Positions 13,274 through 26,073 of a stretch of DNA of 64,000 nt are shown piece by piece. The position numbers were made by a program, and so were the translations under genes. Source of the stretch: Siderastrea radians. Its lineage: Eukaryota > Cnidaria > Anthozoa > Scleractinia > Rhizangiidae. The notes beneath the pieces were generated by a model. It was not told the origin of the DNA, did not search any database, and was given only the letters and a program-made list of their open reading frames with translations. The stretch is taken from contig OZ024890.1 in the NCBI GenBank assembly GCA_964017195.1, positions 52,218,341-52,282,340 on the forward strand. The letters run 5' to 3'. Numbering within the stretch: the stretch's first letter is position 1; every line of letters starts with the position of its first letter.

Positions 13274-16200
13274 GTTGATTGTCTGCCTTCAGTTAAAAAA
13301 TGGTTGCCCAAACTGTCTTAGTACTATTGCAACTCATTATGAAAGATAAAAGTTATTTTGTTATTTTACAGCCAGCGTCTGTCAAAGAATAAACGGCCAT
13401 TGACTGAAGTGTAAGTCTAACAGAACTTATGTGTATATTTGATTCCTCCAAACCGAGCAATCTTGGTTCAAGCCCAGTATTCCTATTTCCTTCATGCAAC
13501 AGAAACTTGTACACACTCTTGCCTCATGGCCACTAAGATAGTACATGTATGTACATTAACTTTACAGATTGTACGGTCCCTTTCATGGTGAAAGGAGGAG
13601 CTGATCGAGTATATTGTGTCAAATGACATATTTTTCCTGTAAAACTTGCAAGATTCGATCATTGTTTGCTTGGATTTGCCTACCAGAGTTTGTTTTAACC
13701 CTTTAAGCCTCAGTTTCAAAACACAAATTCTCTTTACTTATTTCCATACATTTTTCTATAGTTTTTAGCTAGAGAATTTTAAAATGATTAATGTATTTTT
13801 CCTTAAGAGATCATTTTGTCAGTTCTCATAACCTGTTTTATTGTTAATGTAATGCTATTGTAAGGAGAAATTTGACGTTGGCACTCTTGGGGCTTTAAAG
13901 GCTAACATTTTACATTAACTTCCAGAAATGTGTTAGCTCGCCAAGATGAAGTGAAAGAAGTAGAATGTCTACCTTTTGATGTGGATGGGGATTGCGCCTT
14001 CAAAATTACCTGCCTTAAAGAGCAAATGATGAAAGTTTCCAAAGATGGCAGGCCTTGGAAACAGTGGGTCACATCAAATAGGGGTAAGTGCTGGTTTAAA
14101 TGTTACCTTGTTCCAAGATATAATCATTGTACACACTAGGTATTTGTTCCTCAGTGTCTATTTAATGTCTGCATATTAATAATTGCCATCTGATATATAT
14201 ATTTTTGCATGAGATTGATTTATTAGCACCAAAAGTATCAGTTATTGATTCAGCCACATGCTTTTAGGCTGGGCTCCTTTAATTTTAAATAAATGTTCCA
14301 TATTAATGGGACCAAAATGCTGCAATATATAATGTTACAAAGTTACCTTTATTGCAAAGGTGAATTCAATATTTGAGTAACTGCCGTTTTGTTGGTTACG
14401 GGCAGAGAAAGGGGACCCCTAGAAGAAGGTGATGTAAGAAGAAAGTCATAACACCTTCAAGTGGCATATTTCCTTTATCATGATAATAATTATTGTTCAT
14501 GTCATTGCTTAAATAAGTGCCACCCTGAGTAAGTGCCGCATTTGGGACTAAAATGTTAATAAGCACCGCAGTCCCCATGCGCCGCTTCTTCGAGGGATTC
14601 CGTATAACTAAAAAAACACTACAAAGAAACTCAGAAACAGTATTAAAATGAGCAGTGAAAATTAAAGAGAAGTGATGACACTACTGGCAAAGCAATTTAA
14701 AAGGGCTGGGAAAAGACTGATGATGACAATCAAAGCACACTTGTTACGTGAAATTTACATACAGAGGAAAAAATACTCTTAAATTCAAAGAACATACACG
14801 TCCAATTGTTAAATAAGAGCCACTTTCAAATAAGGGCCACCCTTGAATAAGAAGTGCACACTGCAGGGCGAAAAGTTAAATAAGCGCTGTGGCACTTAAT
14901 TATTTAAGTAAATACATGTAAGGTATTTATTTATTTTCCCAAAACCTCTTAATCTCTTAACCGAAAAACATGATACTGATTTATTTTTTTGGGTGTCTTA
15001 TTTAATTATTTCTTGTGCATAACTCTATATATCAATACTTTTTATATACAGCTGGATTTGATGGTGTCAGACGCATAGCATCTTGTAATGGCACTTATAG
15101 ATGCATCAATACCAAGTGTCCATACTTGCTTTCTTACAAGAAAGAAAATAAGAAGAACTTTCAGCAGAAATCAAAGGCAGATGTTGTCTGCGGTTGTTGT
15201 GGATATAGTGCTATAGCTGTTCCCTGTATGGCCAAAACAGTGTGGGAGTTTGAAAACTCAAATGTCATAGTTTACCATAGTGGCACCCACACGTGTGAAG
15301 CCAAACCTCCACTGCCTGATGCCACACTCAAAGCTGAACAGTTTTTTAAAAATAATTCAGCATCTAAGCCCAGTCAATTTCCATATGAATGTTTGAGAAG
15401 CTCTTTGCATGATGGCAAAACCATTGAAGAGGTTTACAGCGAGGCCAAAGGCCTCACTAACCTTAAAAAAATTCAGAACATCAAGCAGAAAGTTGTCAAG
15501 GAGATAAATCCAGTGGGCCACTCCTTTGATGCTTTGGCAAAGATCAAGGAAGCCACAGACAAATATGATCCCTACCTTCTTTGGAAAGTTAAAGATGGAA
15601 GATTGGATGGAAGCACAATTGTGTTTAGAACGAGCAAAGAAAAGCTTGAAATAGCTGTACAGATGCAACTGGGGAGCTAACACTCTTTAGAGGAGGAGGA
15701 CTGTTTCCTTGACGCTGAACACGACAGGGTAAAGGGCATGAAGACCATAAACCTCTCAGTTCTACATCCTACAATTAAAGAAATTGTGACCATTGCAAGC
15801 ATGGAGTGTGAGACAGAGTCAACCGAAACCCTGTGTGACGTCTGAAAGTGTCTCAATGAGGTATGTTGTTATTCAATTTTTATTTGTGAGTTGATTTTAC
15901 GTGGTACCATCATCAATTAGTCAGTTCACGCATTTAAGAAAGAAAAAGAGTGGTTGGTGGAAAAGTGAAAACACTGCTCATATAAAAAAAACATCTTTGC
16001 ATTCAAAAGATAACAAGAAGAACTTATAGCTTGAAACTGCGCTGGTCACGTGACCAGCCTAGGGGAGCCTTGTTGGGGGATAAAATATTGCATCCCCAGC
16101 ATCCCCATTACCCGCGTCAAAAGTGTTGCGACTGACAAACAAAACGGTTAGAAAACACCTTGTGTGAAATTTCATGGTTGAGTAGTTCCATGTGCATTTA

Positions 16201-18705
16201 ATTATTTTTCTTATTTGCTTATGCTGACCAATTTCCCACGGTCCTGAGTCATGACGGCAGACGATCTATTAAATAAACAGGCAGTGTTGTATCGAATTCC
16301 TGTTTAAACATAAAATTACTCATTCCAAGAATGGAATATAGAAGCAAATGATTAAATCAAATTTGAGAAAAACGCTTGCGCTGTTTTAAGCACAGTGGAG
16401 GTTTTCCCTGAGTAACGTAAACCTTACAAGTCTGGGCATGTTTGTCTCGTTAATTTTCCTTTAGATTTTTGAAATCATTTCAATAACACAGCAAGAAAAA
16501 TACAGTTCTCTTGAAAATCAAACTTTTCACACTAAGCATGCTAAGTAAAGAACAAAGGTGTAGTTAAATTTTCATTAAGTAACTCATTTATAGCTTTTAA
16601 ACATTGCGTGATTCGAAACTTGGCCGAGTGGGGGTTTTGGTCTGGTCACCGACAAAACGAAAAATAAACCGCTTGCAGAGCAAGAACAACGCAGCGCAGT
16701 TAATTATTTGAACTTATGCAAATCAGCTAAGCAAAGATGCCATACATCTGAACCAATGTGTATCAGAAATGTTTGATTCTTGATTCTTGGCAATGACAGT
16801 CTACTAGGTGTGTTAAAAAATTTGAGACAATCAATTTTGTTTCCGTGGCAACATACCGGGTCTGGTCCCAGATCGCCCTGATGTCAAGGACTTTCCTGGC
16901 TCTTCTTTTTGCTCCATTTATTATTTCTCAGTGATACATCAATTGCCTGATTTAGCAAGCTTACAGTTGTATTAGGTAGAGTACTTGAACCTGTTTTTAT
17001 TTTCCAGGCTGAAATTCTCTTACATTAGATACAAGTCAGAGAGGTCCATAAGAGAGTGTATTGCCATTAGCTCAAAGAATTTTTCTCTTCATAGGCACTG
17101 AGTGATTATACCGGTATACCCAACTACATTTTCGATCCGCACGGATTTGTAACAGACGAGCATGGAGGAAATCGTGAATCCATACGACGACAACTCAAAC
17201 CTGATGCAGTCAATCGCGCTTCTTCCTGTGAAATGCACTTCTACTCTTGCGCCCGTCGTCAGGAATCAGCAGATTGGAGTAATAAAGCAAAGACAGAATT
17301 TAGGAAGCTGGTTCACGTCATCTATTCAGCTGCAACACCAGGAAGCTACCAAGCCGCTCGTCGTGCATTGCACACGTGGACAGAAAAGAAGGCTAAGCAG
17401 GGACATGCTAAGAAATGGTTTGAAGGTTTCTGGCATCCACGACGATTTCATGCATTCCGTGTATTTAAATCAAGCACCACAGCAAACACAAATATGGCAG
17501 AGGTTGGACACGCAAGAAATGCTGTGAGGGGAGCAAGAAATGATACCTTGTCCAGAGCAGCCGAAGATCATGTAGTAGAATGTGCCTTGCTGAAAGGAAA
17601 GTTAGAACAATACGAACAGGGCAATTATGCGGGTGGCAAATGCCCCAGCCAGAAACAGAAAAATGAAATGTCTCTACGTAAGCAAGTGGATCGGGCAGGC
17701 GTTTTTGCAAAAGAATTGGCTCTGGGAATTGATTTAGACAGCTATCATGCTGAAGTGTTTGTAGACAAGAACTCCTCCCATCGAGCTAAGGCAACAACTG
17801 CCCAAGTAAGTATGACGGCAGACCCACTTGAAATGCAAAGTTCTGATGAAGATGAGTTGCAGCCATCTAAAAAGATGAAGCCAAAGTATCGCAAGCGTAC
17901 TACAAGAAGCAAACAGTTTGAGCAGTCACTGAAGCTAGCTAAAAGAGCTAGACTAACACTGGATGATGTTCATGACGTATCAGAAACACAGAAGGTGTTT
18001 GAGCTAAATGATAACGGGAACATCAGGCTTGTCGAAATAGGAGAAACACCTGCATGTAATTGTACTTTCGGACAAGGAAAGAACGTGTGTTTTCACATGA
18101 TATGGGTGATGATGAATGTGCTAAAAGTGAATGAAAGGGATGAAATCTTGTTTCAAAAGATGTTAACTTCTAGTATGGTTAAAACATTGTTCAAGAACTT
18201 TGCCAAAGACGTATCACAGGAATGATCAGGTCCTGAGAGCTCTATGAACTCTGTGTCTGGTACCAGTTCTACAAGTGTCATGGTGTCTGGCCAATCATTT
18301 CTACATGATCTACAGTCCAGGGACAGAGAGAATTTCCCAAGAGCAACAGCTGCTGCACACAGTTCAATGAGCTCTGCCTCTGGTAACTGTTCCAGTACTG
18401 ACATACATGTATCTAGTGGATCATTTCTACAGGAGCTGCAATCCGTTGGCAGAGATAACAGCACAGGACCATCAACTCCTACTGGTTTAATGGACTCTGT
18501 CTCTGAAAACAGTTCAAGTACTGTGATGTCCTTTTTACACGAGCTAGAACCTGTTAGTAGTGTAAGTTACGCGACACCATCAGCTTCTAACAGTTCAGTG
18601 ACCTCTAATTCTGGTAACAGTTCCAATACAGTGATGTCCAGCAATTCATTTCTACACGAACTACAATCCTTTGGAGGGGACATCAATGCGAGACCCCCAG
18701 CAACT

Positions 18706-18930
18706 CATAGCTCAGTGAACTCTGCTTCTGGTAACTGTTCAACCACGTTTGGAGGAGCCTATGCGAGACCCTCACCTGTCCATAGCTCAGTGAACTCTGC
18801 TTCTGGTAACTGTTCAACCACGTTTGGAGGAGCCTATGCGAGACCCTCACCTGTCCATAGCTCGGTGAACTCTGCTTCTGGTAACTGTTCAACCACGTTT
18901 GGAGGAGCCTATGCGAGACCCCCAGCTGCT
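18706..18930 (+). repeat. Three 75-bp tandem coding repeats
   Basis: Units begin at 18,706, 18,781 and 18,856, each encoding a 25-residue block that starts HSSVNSASGNCSTTFGG. They keep the frame and expand the low-complexity linker between the SWIM finger and the C-terminal Cys/His module of the transposase. Confidence 0.9.
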
Positions 18931-19800
18931 TACAGTCCTGTTTTTATTCGTCCACCTTGGCACAATAGTAACCCCTTTGTAGTAGTTAATCTAACTAATA
19001 GGATTAAAAAATGTGCTGGGTGTCCCTTTCCATTCCGTGACGCACAGGGCCCTGTTTATTTGGGAGTTGCAGTAAAACATGTAGAGAAAGATGTGTACTT
19101 TGATAAGGCCAGCAGCACCCAGAGAGTTACAAACGAAGGTAATCGGTACTACCATTGCCAAGTGTCTTGTATCACCTCCAGACACCCATATTTCTCTCCT
19201 GCAATGTTAAGAGCAGATCTAAACCTTATTCTTGATGATTTCCAAAGATATAGTTTAAATTCTGTTTTTGGAGTATCTTTTTAGGAATTCACTTAAGACT
19301 TTGAATTGCCCTAAAAGATATCATATAATAATCTAAGGTATAATGACCTTTTTGTCGTCCTGCTCACATCAGAACTTGTTTGGTTTAGAGAATCTGCCTA
19401 TTAAATTACTCTCATCCAACAAGATCAATCTCATCAAACATCAATCAACATAAAAAGGGAGCGAATTTAGCCTATAGCTAGTTGGAAGAAAGTTCTTTTC
19501 TTGATTGATAGGAAACACAAAATCCAGTTTTTACTAACAGCAAGAATGTGTTTTCAGCTTCTTACTATGTTGTTTATAAAGGGTCTTTGACCAACACATA
19601 GTACACAGTACTGTTTACTGAAGCAAATGGCACAAGCTTTTTTGTAAGCAGGGCAAAAATAGGCCAGTACACATTGTTATTTCGTGCATTCATAGAATTT
19701 TACAGAATGTATGGAGGATGACTATTCGGTAATACCTCTCTTTTTCCTATACCAAGATGACACCCAAAGCGGGTCGAACCAAGGGTGTCTCTTGAGACGT

Positions 19801-20245
19801 TATTATAGAATGTGTGGATAACTGAAGGGGGTTTTCGCTTGTCCCGCAGTGGGTACAAATTGACATTTTTATTGCCAATGTTTTCCACTGTTATTACCAT
19901 TGTTTACTAATGTTATTGATACAGAATGTGTGGATAGGAGAAGGTGTTTATTTTTTTTCTATACCCACAAATTGAAGTTGTTATTGCTTGTACTTAAGAG
20001 CTTTTGTTAAAGATGTAATTGTTACAGAATGTGTGGATAGGGAAAAAAGGTCTTCGGTTATCTCTCTTTACCCACATATTGAAATTGTTATTCCTTAGCT
20101 TGTACTTGGGCGTTTGTTAAAGATGTTATTGTTACAGAATGTGTGGATAGGGGAAAAAGGTTTTTGGTTATCTCTCTATACCCACATATTGAAATTGTTA
20201 TTCCTTGTACTAGGGCCTTTGTTAATGATGTCATTTTTGCATATT
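19801..20245. repeat. Degenerate minisatellite of about 110 bp
   Basis: Copies share TTACAGAATGTGTGGATAGG followed by TACCCACA.ATTGAA and TTGTTATT. Starts are visible near 19,801, 19,917, 20,025 and 20,130, with a decayed copy near 20,390. It is non-coding and lies between the transposase stop and the right satellite array. Confidence 0.75.
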
Positions 20246-20761
20246 AATTTTGTTATTACCTACAATCCTAGCGTCCTTAGCACACTTAGCAAAATAGTGC
20301 CATTGCTGACATTTTCTTTTTATCTTAAGTGTGCAGTGCTTATACTTTTGTCGAGGATTGTTTGTTCCCCAGACCAGGTTTATACCTGTTTCTTGGTTAA
20401 AGAATGGTGTATAGGGAAATAAAGTGTTTGGTTTTGTTTTAATGCCTACATAGTTGAATTGTTTTTACCACTGTTACCCTGACCAGGGCTATATCAGGGT
20501 TTTTGTTTACAATGTTATTGTTATGGAATACAAAATCAATAAAATAATAACTTATGGTTATTTAAAGGTTCTGTAATCTTTTTTGTAATTTTTCTGGTAA
20601 TTTTGGAAATGTGAGCAGCATGATTTCCAACCGCTTAAAATGAAGAAAACAGAACAGTTAAGGGGGGGGGGGGGAAGGGGGGGACTAAAGCAACAGTGCA
20701 GCAGTGGAGCCATTTGGTGGTCTTCAAAATATGGTGGAATTGATATTATGGGAGTTATATA

Positions 20762-21080
20762 CAGTGGAATCCTGATATCAGGAGGTGCCAAGGAACAGCA
20801 CAATTATGTCGTTATATCGTGGAATCGTAATAGAGAAACATATCATCCGGATCATCGTGCAAAGCTGTTGTCATAAACGTTAGAGATTACTCGATTACTG
20901 TAATGTTATTGTAAATTCAATGTATTGCCTGAATTTTGACTGTGTCAATATCGTTTATATATCGGCGAAGGTTTTACGTTCGGTCTGCTAAATTCTCATG
21001 TCCCACCATACATTTAAGAACATTCATCGTTATACCGGGAATATCGCGATATCGAGGATCATTATATCGGGGTTCCACTG
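20762..21080. mobile_element. Pogo/Tc1-like MITE
   Basis: The terminal inverted repeats are CAGTGGAATCCTGATAT on the left and, read inverted, CAGTGGAACCCCGATAT on the right, about 319 bp apart. The left end is preceded by TA, as expected of a Tc1/mariner-type insertion, but the right flank is TG, so the target duplication is not intact. There is no transposase inside. Confidence 0.6.
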
Positions 21081-21427
21081 TGTTTGCCTTCTGTTAATGT
21101 TGTATTTAATTCTTGACGCGGATTTTCTAAACTTGTACCACCAGAATAGATATAACAAGAAAAATCGTCTTCAAGATCTCACCTTCGATTTACGCCCTCT
21201 TGTCGTATTTCTTTTCTTTTTCCTTTTCGGTTATTTCAGCTTCCCCAATTTTGACATTTTTGAAATGAGGAGCGTGTTAGTGGTGAAGGAAAATGACTTC
21301 ATGTATGATGCAATCTCTTGCCTCCTACTTCATGTATGCTAAAGCGATGTCGCAGAATAAAAAAGGTAAAACACTAGGACAAACTAGCCGATTCCTTGCA
21401 GCTGGGTTAGGTATAAAAATCTTGAAA

Positions 21428-21764
21428 AAAACGAAAATCCAACTCGAAAATCGAAATCCTAACTAGATAATCCAACTTGAAATCCTAACTCGAACATCCA
21501 ACTCAAAATCCTAACTCGAACATCCAACTCGAAATCCTAACTCGAAAATCCAACTCGAAATCCTAACTCGAAAATCCAACTCGAAATCCTAACTCGAAAA
21601 TCCAACTCGAAATCCTAACTCGAAAATCCAACTCGAAATCCTAACTCGAAAATCCAACTCGAAATCCTAACTCGAAAATCCAACTCGAAATCCTAACTCG
21701 AAAATCCAACTCGAAATCCTAACTCGAAATCCAACTCGAAATCCAACTCGAAATCCTAACTCGG
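21428..21764 (-). repeat. Right satellite array of the MULE
   Basis: More than ten units of AATCCAACTCGA and AATCCTAACTCGA alternate over about 337 bp. The array is the reverse complement of the left array at 10,905 and about three times longer. Confidence 0.9.
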
Positions 21765-24118
21765 GAGTTAGTTTGTCTCCAAGTTTTAATCTCAGTGTTT
21801 TTACTTTGATCGTTTATATGTCAATTTAAGTTCAGATTTCAGTATTTTTCGGGAGTCCTTTACCCTGTCGTGATGTCATTATAGTTCTGTGAGTTTTTCT
21901 CATGGCTTGTTGTGTTTTGTGGATTAAATGTTCAAGCTACAAAGGATTGGTCTATGGTTTTGTCGCTGTTCGCAGCAACATAAACAGCTGGCACTGGACT
22001 GATGAGGAATGTAGTTGAGAAGACTACAGTTCTTTTCGTTATCACAACCTCCACAAGTGCCACAAATTGGTTCGTCACCAATTTAGAGGAGGATTTCATG
22101 AAGCATTTCATAAAACTCTTGGTGCCACCCAGAGGGATGTTGCTAGAGTTGGGGAGTGGACAGGCTGCAGTGATTTCCTCCTTAAAACCGTCAATACAAT
22201 GCAAGGTACATGTAAACCTACTGAGCATTTACGACAAGCAGGAGCCAGTTAATGCATTCAATAAGGAAGCCACAAAACTGAGACATGCCAGATTGTCAAC
22301 ATCAAGCAAAGATGAGGAGTGACCGCACTTCAATGAAGTTCTTCTTGATCCCAAAACCAGAAAATTCATTTTTACTGCAATATCAAAGACAATCTCTGGG
22401 CATAACAGGGAAATTTCTATAGACTCTTTCTTTGGCATAGAATATCTCAATCTATATTTCCAATGCAGCACACGTGAGAGTGCCTTATTTCGTATGCAGC
22501 ACGGGAGTTTTGAGCTTTCAGACTCTCAAAGTCGTGTTTTGCATAATTTTTTAGCTGTGTTCACACACTGCATTCTACAGCTCTTGAGTGAATGATGTCA
22601 TTGTATCCTTTCTGGTGAAATAATGGTGGACCATTAAAACGGAAAATTGCAGTTGGAATAAATGGTCTTCTCAAAATTAAGGCTAAAATTTCGCTCTGGG
22701 AGTGTTTAGCAAACATAGTTTTGAAATCCGAAGAAAAAATAAAAGTGATCTTTTGATCATAGTACCACTTTAAAAAAATGACCACCTCCAGCCCAAGCCT
22801 CCTTGTATAACCTAAAATAGGGAGTACCCCTCTTCCTCCCGGAATCCTCACTTCAAAATGTGTGGTAATCTAATAAAACATTCTAGATTGACTGACTGGT
22901 ATGATTTTCCTATTATTTTTAGGTGTGATTTCATTCGAGACAAAAAGTATTAATTAGTACTTAGAAGCAGAAGGAACAATTTCATGGCGAGTAAAGATAA
23001 CAACATGATGGAAAATAAATATAACAGCTTGACTCCCAAATGCGGATGAATCAGATACCATTGCTCTCCTTGTGGTTTGAGAGAGAGAATTCCCCTTTTG
23101 CGGCCGTGTCAAAAATTATGTAAAATTATTTTACATGTAATGTAATGCACTGATAGAGAAAAAGACACGATGCAGATGACAGAGAATATGTATGTGTCCC
23201 CCACACATGCCCCATATCATAGCCTATACTCCATCTTAAGTTAATTGCCAGCAGGTACATATATTACTTGCAATGTGATTAGGTAAAAAGTTTGAAAAGT
23301 TTGTTAGGCTACACTAAACCTGTACTTGTATCTCGGCTGCTTAGATGTGAGCACTTTTCTAGCAGTTGAAATCATTCTTGTGTTTCTTTTAACTCCTATG
23401 TGTATGTTTAGGGGTGACTATTGAAGTCATTTGGCCTATTGTGATGGTCGAAATACTATTGTAATTTACTTTTGCGATAGTATTGCAATAGTGATGTTGT
23501 AGTGTTGTAATTATTCCTTTGACATAAGAGGATATGGTCTATATACTTGCACCCCCCTTAGCCACCCTGCACAATTAAAGTCAAAGAGAAAAATATAAAC
23601 AATATTTATGATAAAAAACAACTGCTAATGTGTATTTATTACAAATTCAACAAAATGGCCACATGCCAAAGGGAAAAGCATAACAAGTAAATAGCATCTC
23701 ACTTCTAGCTGTCTTTATTTAGTACTGTTTAATAAACGAGCAGGAGTGTTTTATCGGGTTTAAAACCACGAGGCGTAGCCGAGTGGTTTTAGACCCGATA
23801 AAACACGATCTGCGAGTTTATTGAACGGCTTCAAAAAACGATCTCATCGAATAATGAACTAATGGTGCCATTTTCCCGTGCTATAACTTTATTCCATAGT
23901 CTCATCAAGAGAATGTCAAAATCGATCTCACAGAATATAAAGAAATTCTTTCATGTTTTGTAGTTCCTATAGTCTTTGAAAAGAATAAAAAGTTTTGTTT
24001 AATGAGCTTTGGACCATTTTTCCGTGCTGCTAGTTCATGCTGCTAGATCTGAAAAGAATTATAAGATAAGATGATTTGTATAGTGGAAACTTCATTCAAT
24101 AGTGAGCTCGATGAGAAC
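21765..24118. other. Region without a recognised gene
   Basis: Overlapping ORFs on both strands at 21.9-22.5 kb have no domain I recognise and may be decayed transposon DNA. The rest is AT-rich, with a hairpin at 23,731-23,822. Confidence 0.5.
23731..23822. repeat. Short foldback repeat
   Basis: Arms TGTTTTATCGGGTTTAAAACC and GGTTTTAGACCCGATAAAACA (23,747-23,805) pair with one mismatch. Weaker complementarity extends outwards (AATAAAC against GTTTATT). The whole unit folds into one hairpin. Confidence 0.65.
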
Positions 24119-24121
24119 ATT

Positions 24122-24370
24122 ATGGCTTCGAAGCACAAGCGGACGTTTCGCAAACCCAAAAATGCTGAAGAAGAGAAACAACTGCTGGAAAATGCCGTAC
24201 CAAAGTCAACACGTTCCGTCAATAAGTGGGCTATGAAGATTTTTTCAGAATGGCAGTCAACAAGAGTAAATAAGAAAGCTTCTGAAGAGCCGAGCAGTTG
24301 TACTAATGACACATCACAAATTCAAGACTTGGAAACCGACGTGCTTGATATGATGGCAGAGTTGGATTGA
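24122..24370 (+). CDS. Small protein or first exon, function unknown
   Basis: The ORF begins ATGGCTTCGAAGCAC and encodes about 82 residues: a basic segment (KHKRTFRKPKNAEEEK), then STRSVNKWAMKIFSEWQ, then an acidic end (DLETDVLDMMAELD). The central segment resembles the N-terminus of some Crypton-derived tyrosine recombinase proteins, where a short helical block precedes the catalytic part, but that is a weak impression from memory. No further exons were found, and a 100-bp palindrome follows 10 bp after the stop. Confidence 0.35.
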   Translation: MASKHKRTFRKPKNAEEEKQLLENAVPKSTRSVNKWAMKIFSEWQSTRVNKKASEEPSSCTNDTSQIQDLETDVLDMMAELD

Positions 24371-24380
24371 TGGTAATTTA

Positions 24381-24480
24381 CCTCATTACTATTCTTTATA
24401 TAAGATGTTACCCTCATTAGTATTCTTTATATAAAGAATACTAATGAGGGTAACATTTTATATAAAGAATAGTAATGAGG
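24381..24480. repeat. 100-bp near-perfect palindrome
   Basis: CCTCATTACTATTCTTTATA begins the left arm and its reverse complement ends the right arm at 24,480. The centre is at 24,430/24,431, with no spacer. One or two bases mismatch. It would extrude as a cruciform. Confidence 0.9.
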
Positions 24481-25785
24481 TATATTACAATTAGCCCCGC
24501 TTTCCCCTGGGACTGAAATCAAATGCCGCCACCAGGCTTTTTAGATTGTTGATGTATTACCGGTTTTAAACAAGCATCCACGTGACTCATTTGCGTGATG
24601 TAATTGGTGGAAATGATCATTAATTATTCATGAGTTTTTGAAGTCATGTTTCAACAGTGTCTCTACTATCTCTATACATAAAAAAAGGAATGCTTGGATG
24701 CAGTAAAAACATTTTTGTCCTACTAACAGTGCCTTTATTTCTAACATGATGAACGTTGAGCACAAAGTTGCGTTAGTTATACTAAGTTTGTGAATCGTAC
24801 TTGTTATTCTTGACAAAACAGGAACGACTGAATAGTGAATGCAGTACAGTAGTGACACCAGTTAACATCAATCTGGTTAAGGCTTCCAATTCTTCTAAGA
24901 AAAATTAACCTATCAACATGATCGTCGCATATGGTGGGTAAGATTTGTTGCATTTCCGCTATATTTAAGTACCATTCTATTGGGACACAGGTTACAGGTA
25001 CTCTAGTTTTATCAACAGAACCATCATTTTCTTTTATAAACCCGAAGTGCCTCCATATGCTTGCCTTTACTTTTTTGCAAATTGGTACGATTTCAAAAGA
25101 CTCTGGCCGAATAATTCTCCAAGAGGGGGGTAAAGATAATATTCAAACCACCACTTTGCACGCGGACAAGACCCTGGAGACGAATGAAGTTTGTTTCTAT
25201 GAAAACAAAGTAATATTGTTACTTGATTTCAAAACAATGAACTAAACAAGCAGCGGAGAACAAGAGAGGCATTTTTCAATCAAGGGAAAAGGACTACAGG
25301 ACATCATTTGAAAACTATCGTAACTATCCATAATTAACAAAACTATCGCAAATGTTATCACTAGTTGAATTTGCGATCAATGCGTCGCTATCAGAACACT
25401 CCAATTATTGCAATGCATCAATAGTTAGATCTATCCTTACCCTCCTATGTATGTTAGGAGTCTATGCCACTTTTCACTCTGTACAATGTCTAAAAAAGTA
25501 CTGAAAAAAATGTTGTCATTTGCCAACAATATAACCCAGAACCTCCTATAGGATCACTTCTTAACGCTTACATTGTGTTGTTTTGATTCCAATCAAAACA
25601 GTTAATTATCTTGATCAATCGTGTCATAGCTGTAGGTTTCTTGTTACATTCCCTCCTGGTCTAATTGTAGTTTGCTGTTTATCTCACTTTTATCGAGCGC
25701 CACGTCATCTTCTAAGCCCACTCGCCAATTGAGGAACAACTAAAAACATCTATCCACTGACTACGAGTGGGATGGCATCGACGGT
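24481..25785. other. Region without a recognised gene
   Basis: Only short ORFs are present, with no recognisable domain on either strand. It ends at the upstream part of the second DIRS-like remnant. Confidence 0.5.
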
Positions 25786-26073
25786 TTGCTGCCCACGAGC
25801 ACTTTTGTAGTACTAGTAGGCAACGATTTAGCGACCTCTAATGCCCTCACAACAGCAACCAAGACAGACAACGCATTGCCATTCACAGGTACTAGTCCAG
25901 CCACAGGACCTCCAGATACGGCTAAACGTGTCCTACTTCCATTACCCAGAGGAATTCCGAAACTTGTCAAGTCTAAATCTTCGGAGACATCAAAAACTCC
26001 GCAGACAGCAACACTCGACACGGTTGCACCTCAAAACCAAGCTCTGGAGCTTGAGATCCGGAAACTCGAGCTC

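Larger units (their letters stand above)
11131..19284 (+). pseudogene. MULE transposase, spliced, with C2H2 and SWIM fingers
   Basis: Exons with matching splice phases are 11,131-11,157, 12,243-12,329, 12,473-12,532, 12,705-12,853, 13,372-13,410, 13,926-14,083, 15,052-15,860 and 17,095-19,284. The product begins MEEEENVRP. Exon 4 carries a C2H2-type finger (CPKCAKAFSTRSNLLKH). Exon 7 carries a Cys/His-rich FLYWCH-like region and the first catalytic Asp (FLDAEHDRVKGMKT). Exon 8 has the second Asp (FVTDEHGGN), the Glu (MAEVGHARN), a SWIM finger (CNC..C.H), a Ser-rich repeat region and a C-terminal Cys/His module ending near CQVSCITSRHPYF. In-frame stops at 15,678, 15,843 and 18,223 interrupt an otherwise well-kept protein. 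It is probably recently inactivated. DDE assignment rests on family knowledge of MULEs. Confidence 0.8.
10905..21764 (+). mobile_element. Large MULE-type DNA transposon with satellite ends
   Basis: A spliced Mutator-like transposase gene (11,131-19,284) lies between two satellite arrays built from the same unit in opposite orientation: CGAGTTAGGATTTCGAGTTGG on the left and its reverse complement on the right. The outer edges mirror each other (CCGAGTTAGG at 10,905; CCTAACTCGG ending at 21,764). This resembles foldback elements whose inverted repeats are tandem arrays. I found no convincing 8-10 bp target duplication outside these edges, so the exact ends are inferred. Confidence 0.6.

Noticed and set aside
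20640..20876. ORF rich in Gly/Arg through a poly-G tract
   Set aside because: It crosses a homopolymer and a MITE end; no sign of coding selection.
10890..21790. A target duplication for the MULE
   Set aside because: Bases outside the mirrored array edges do not match over 8-10 bp, so none is reported.
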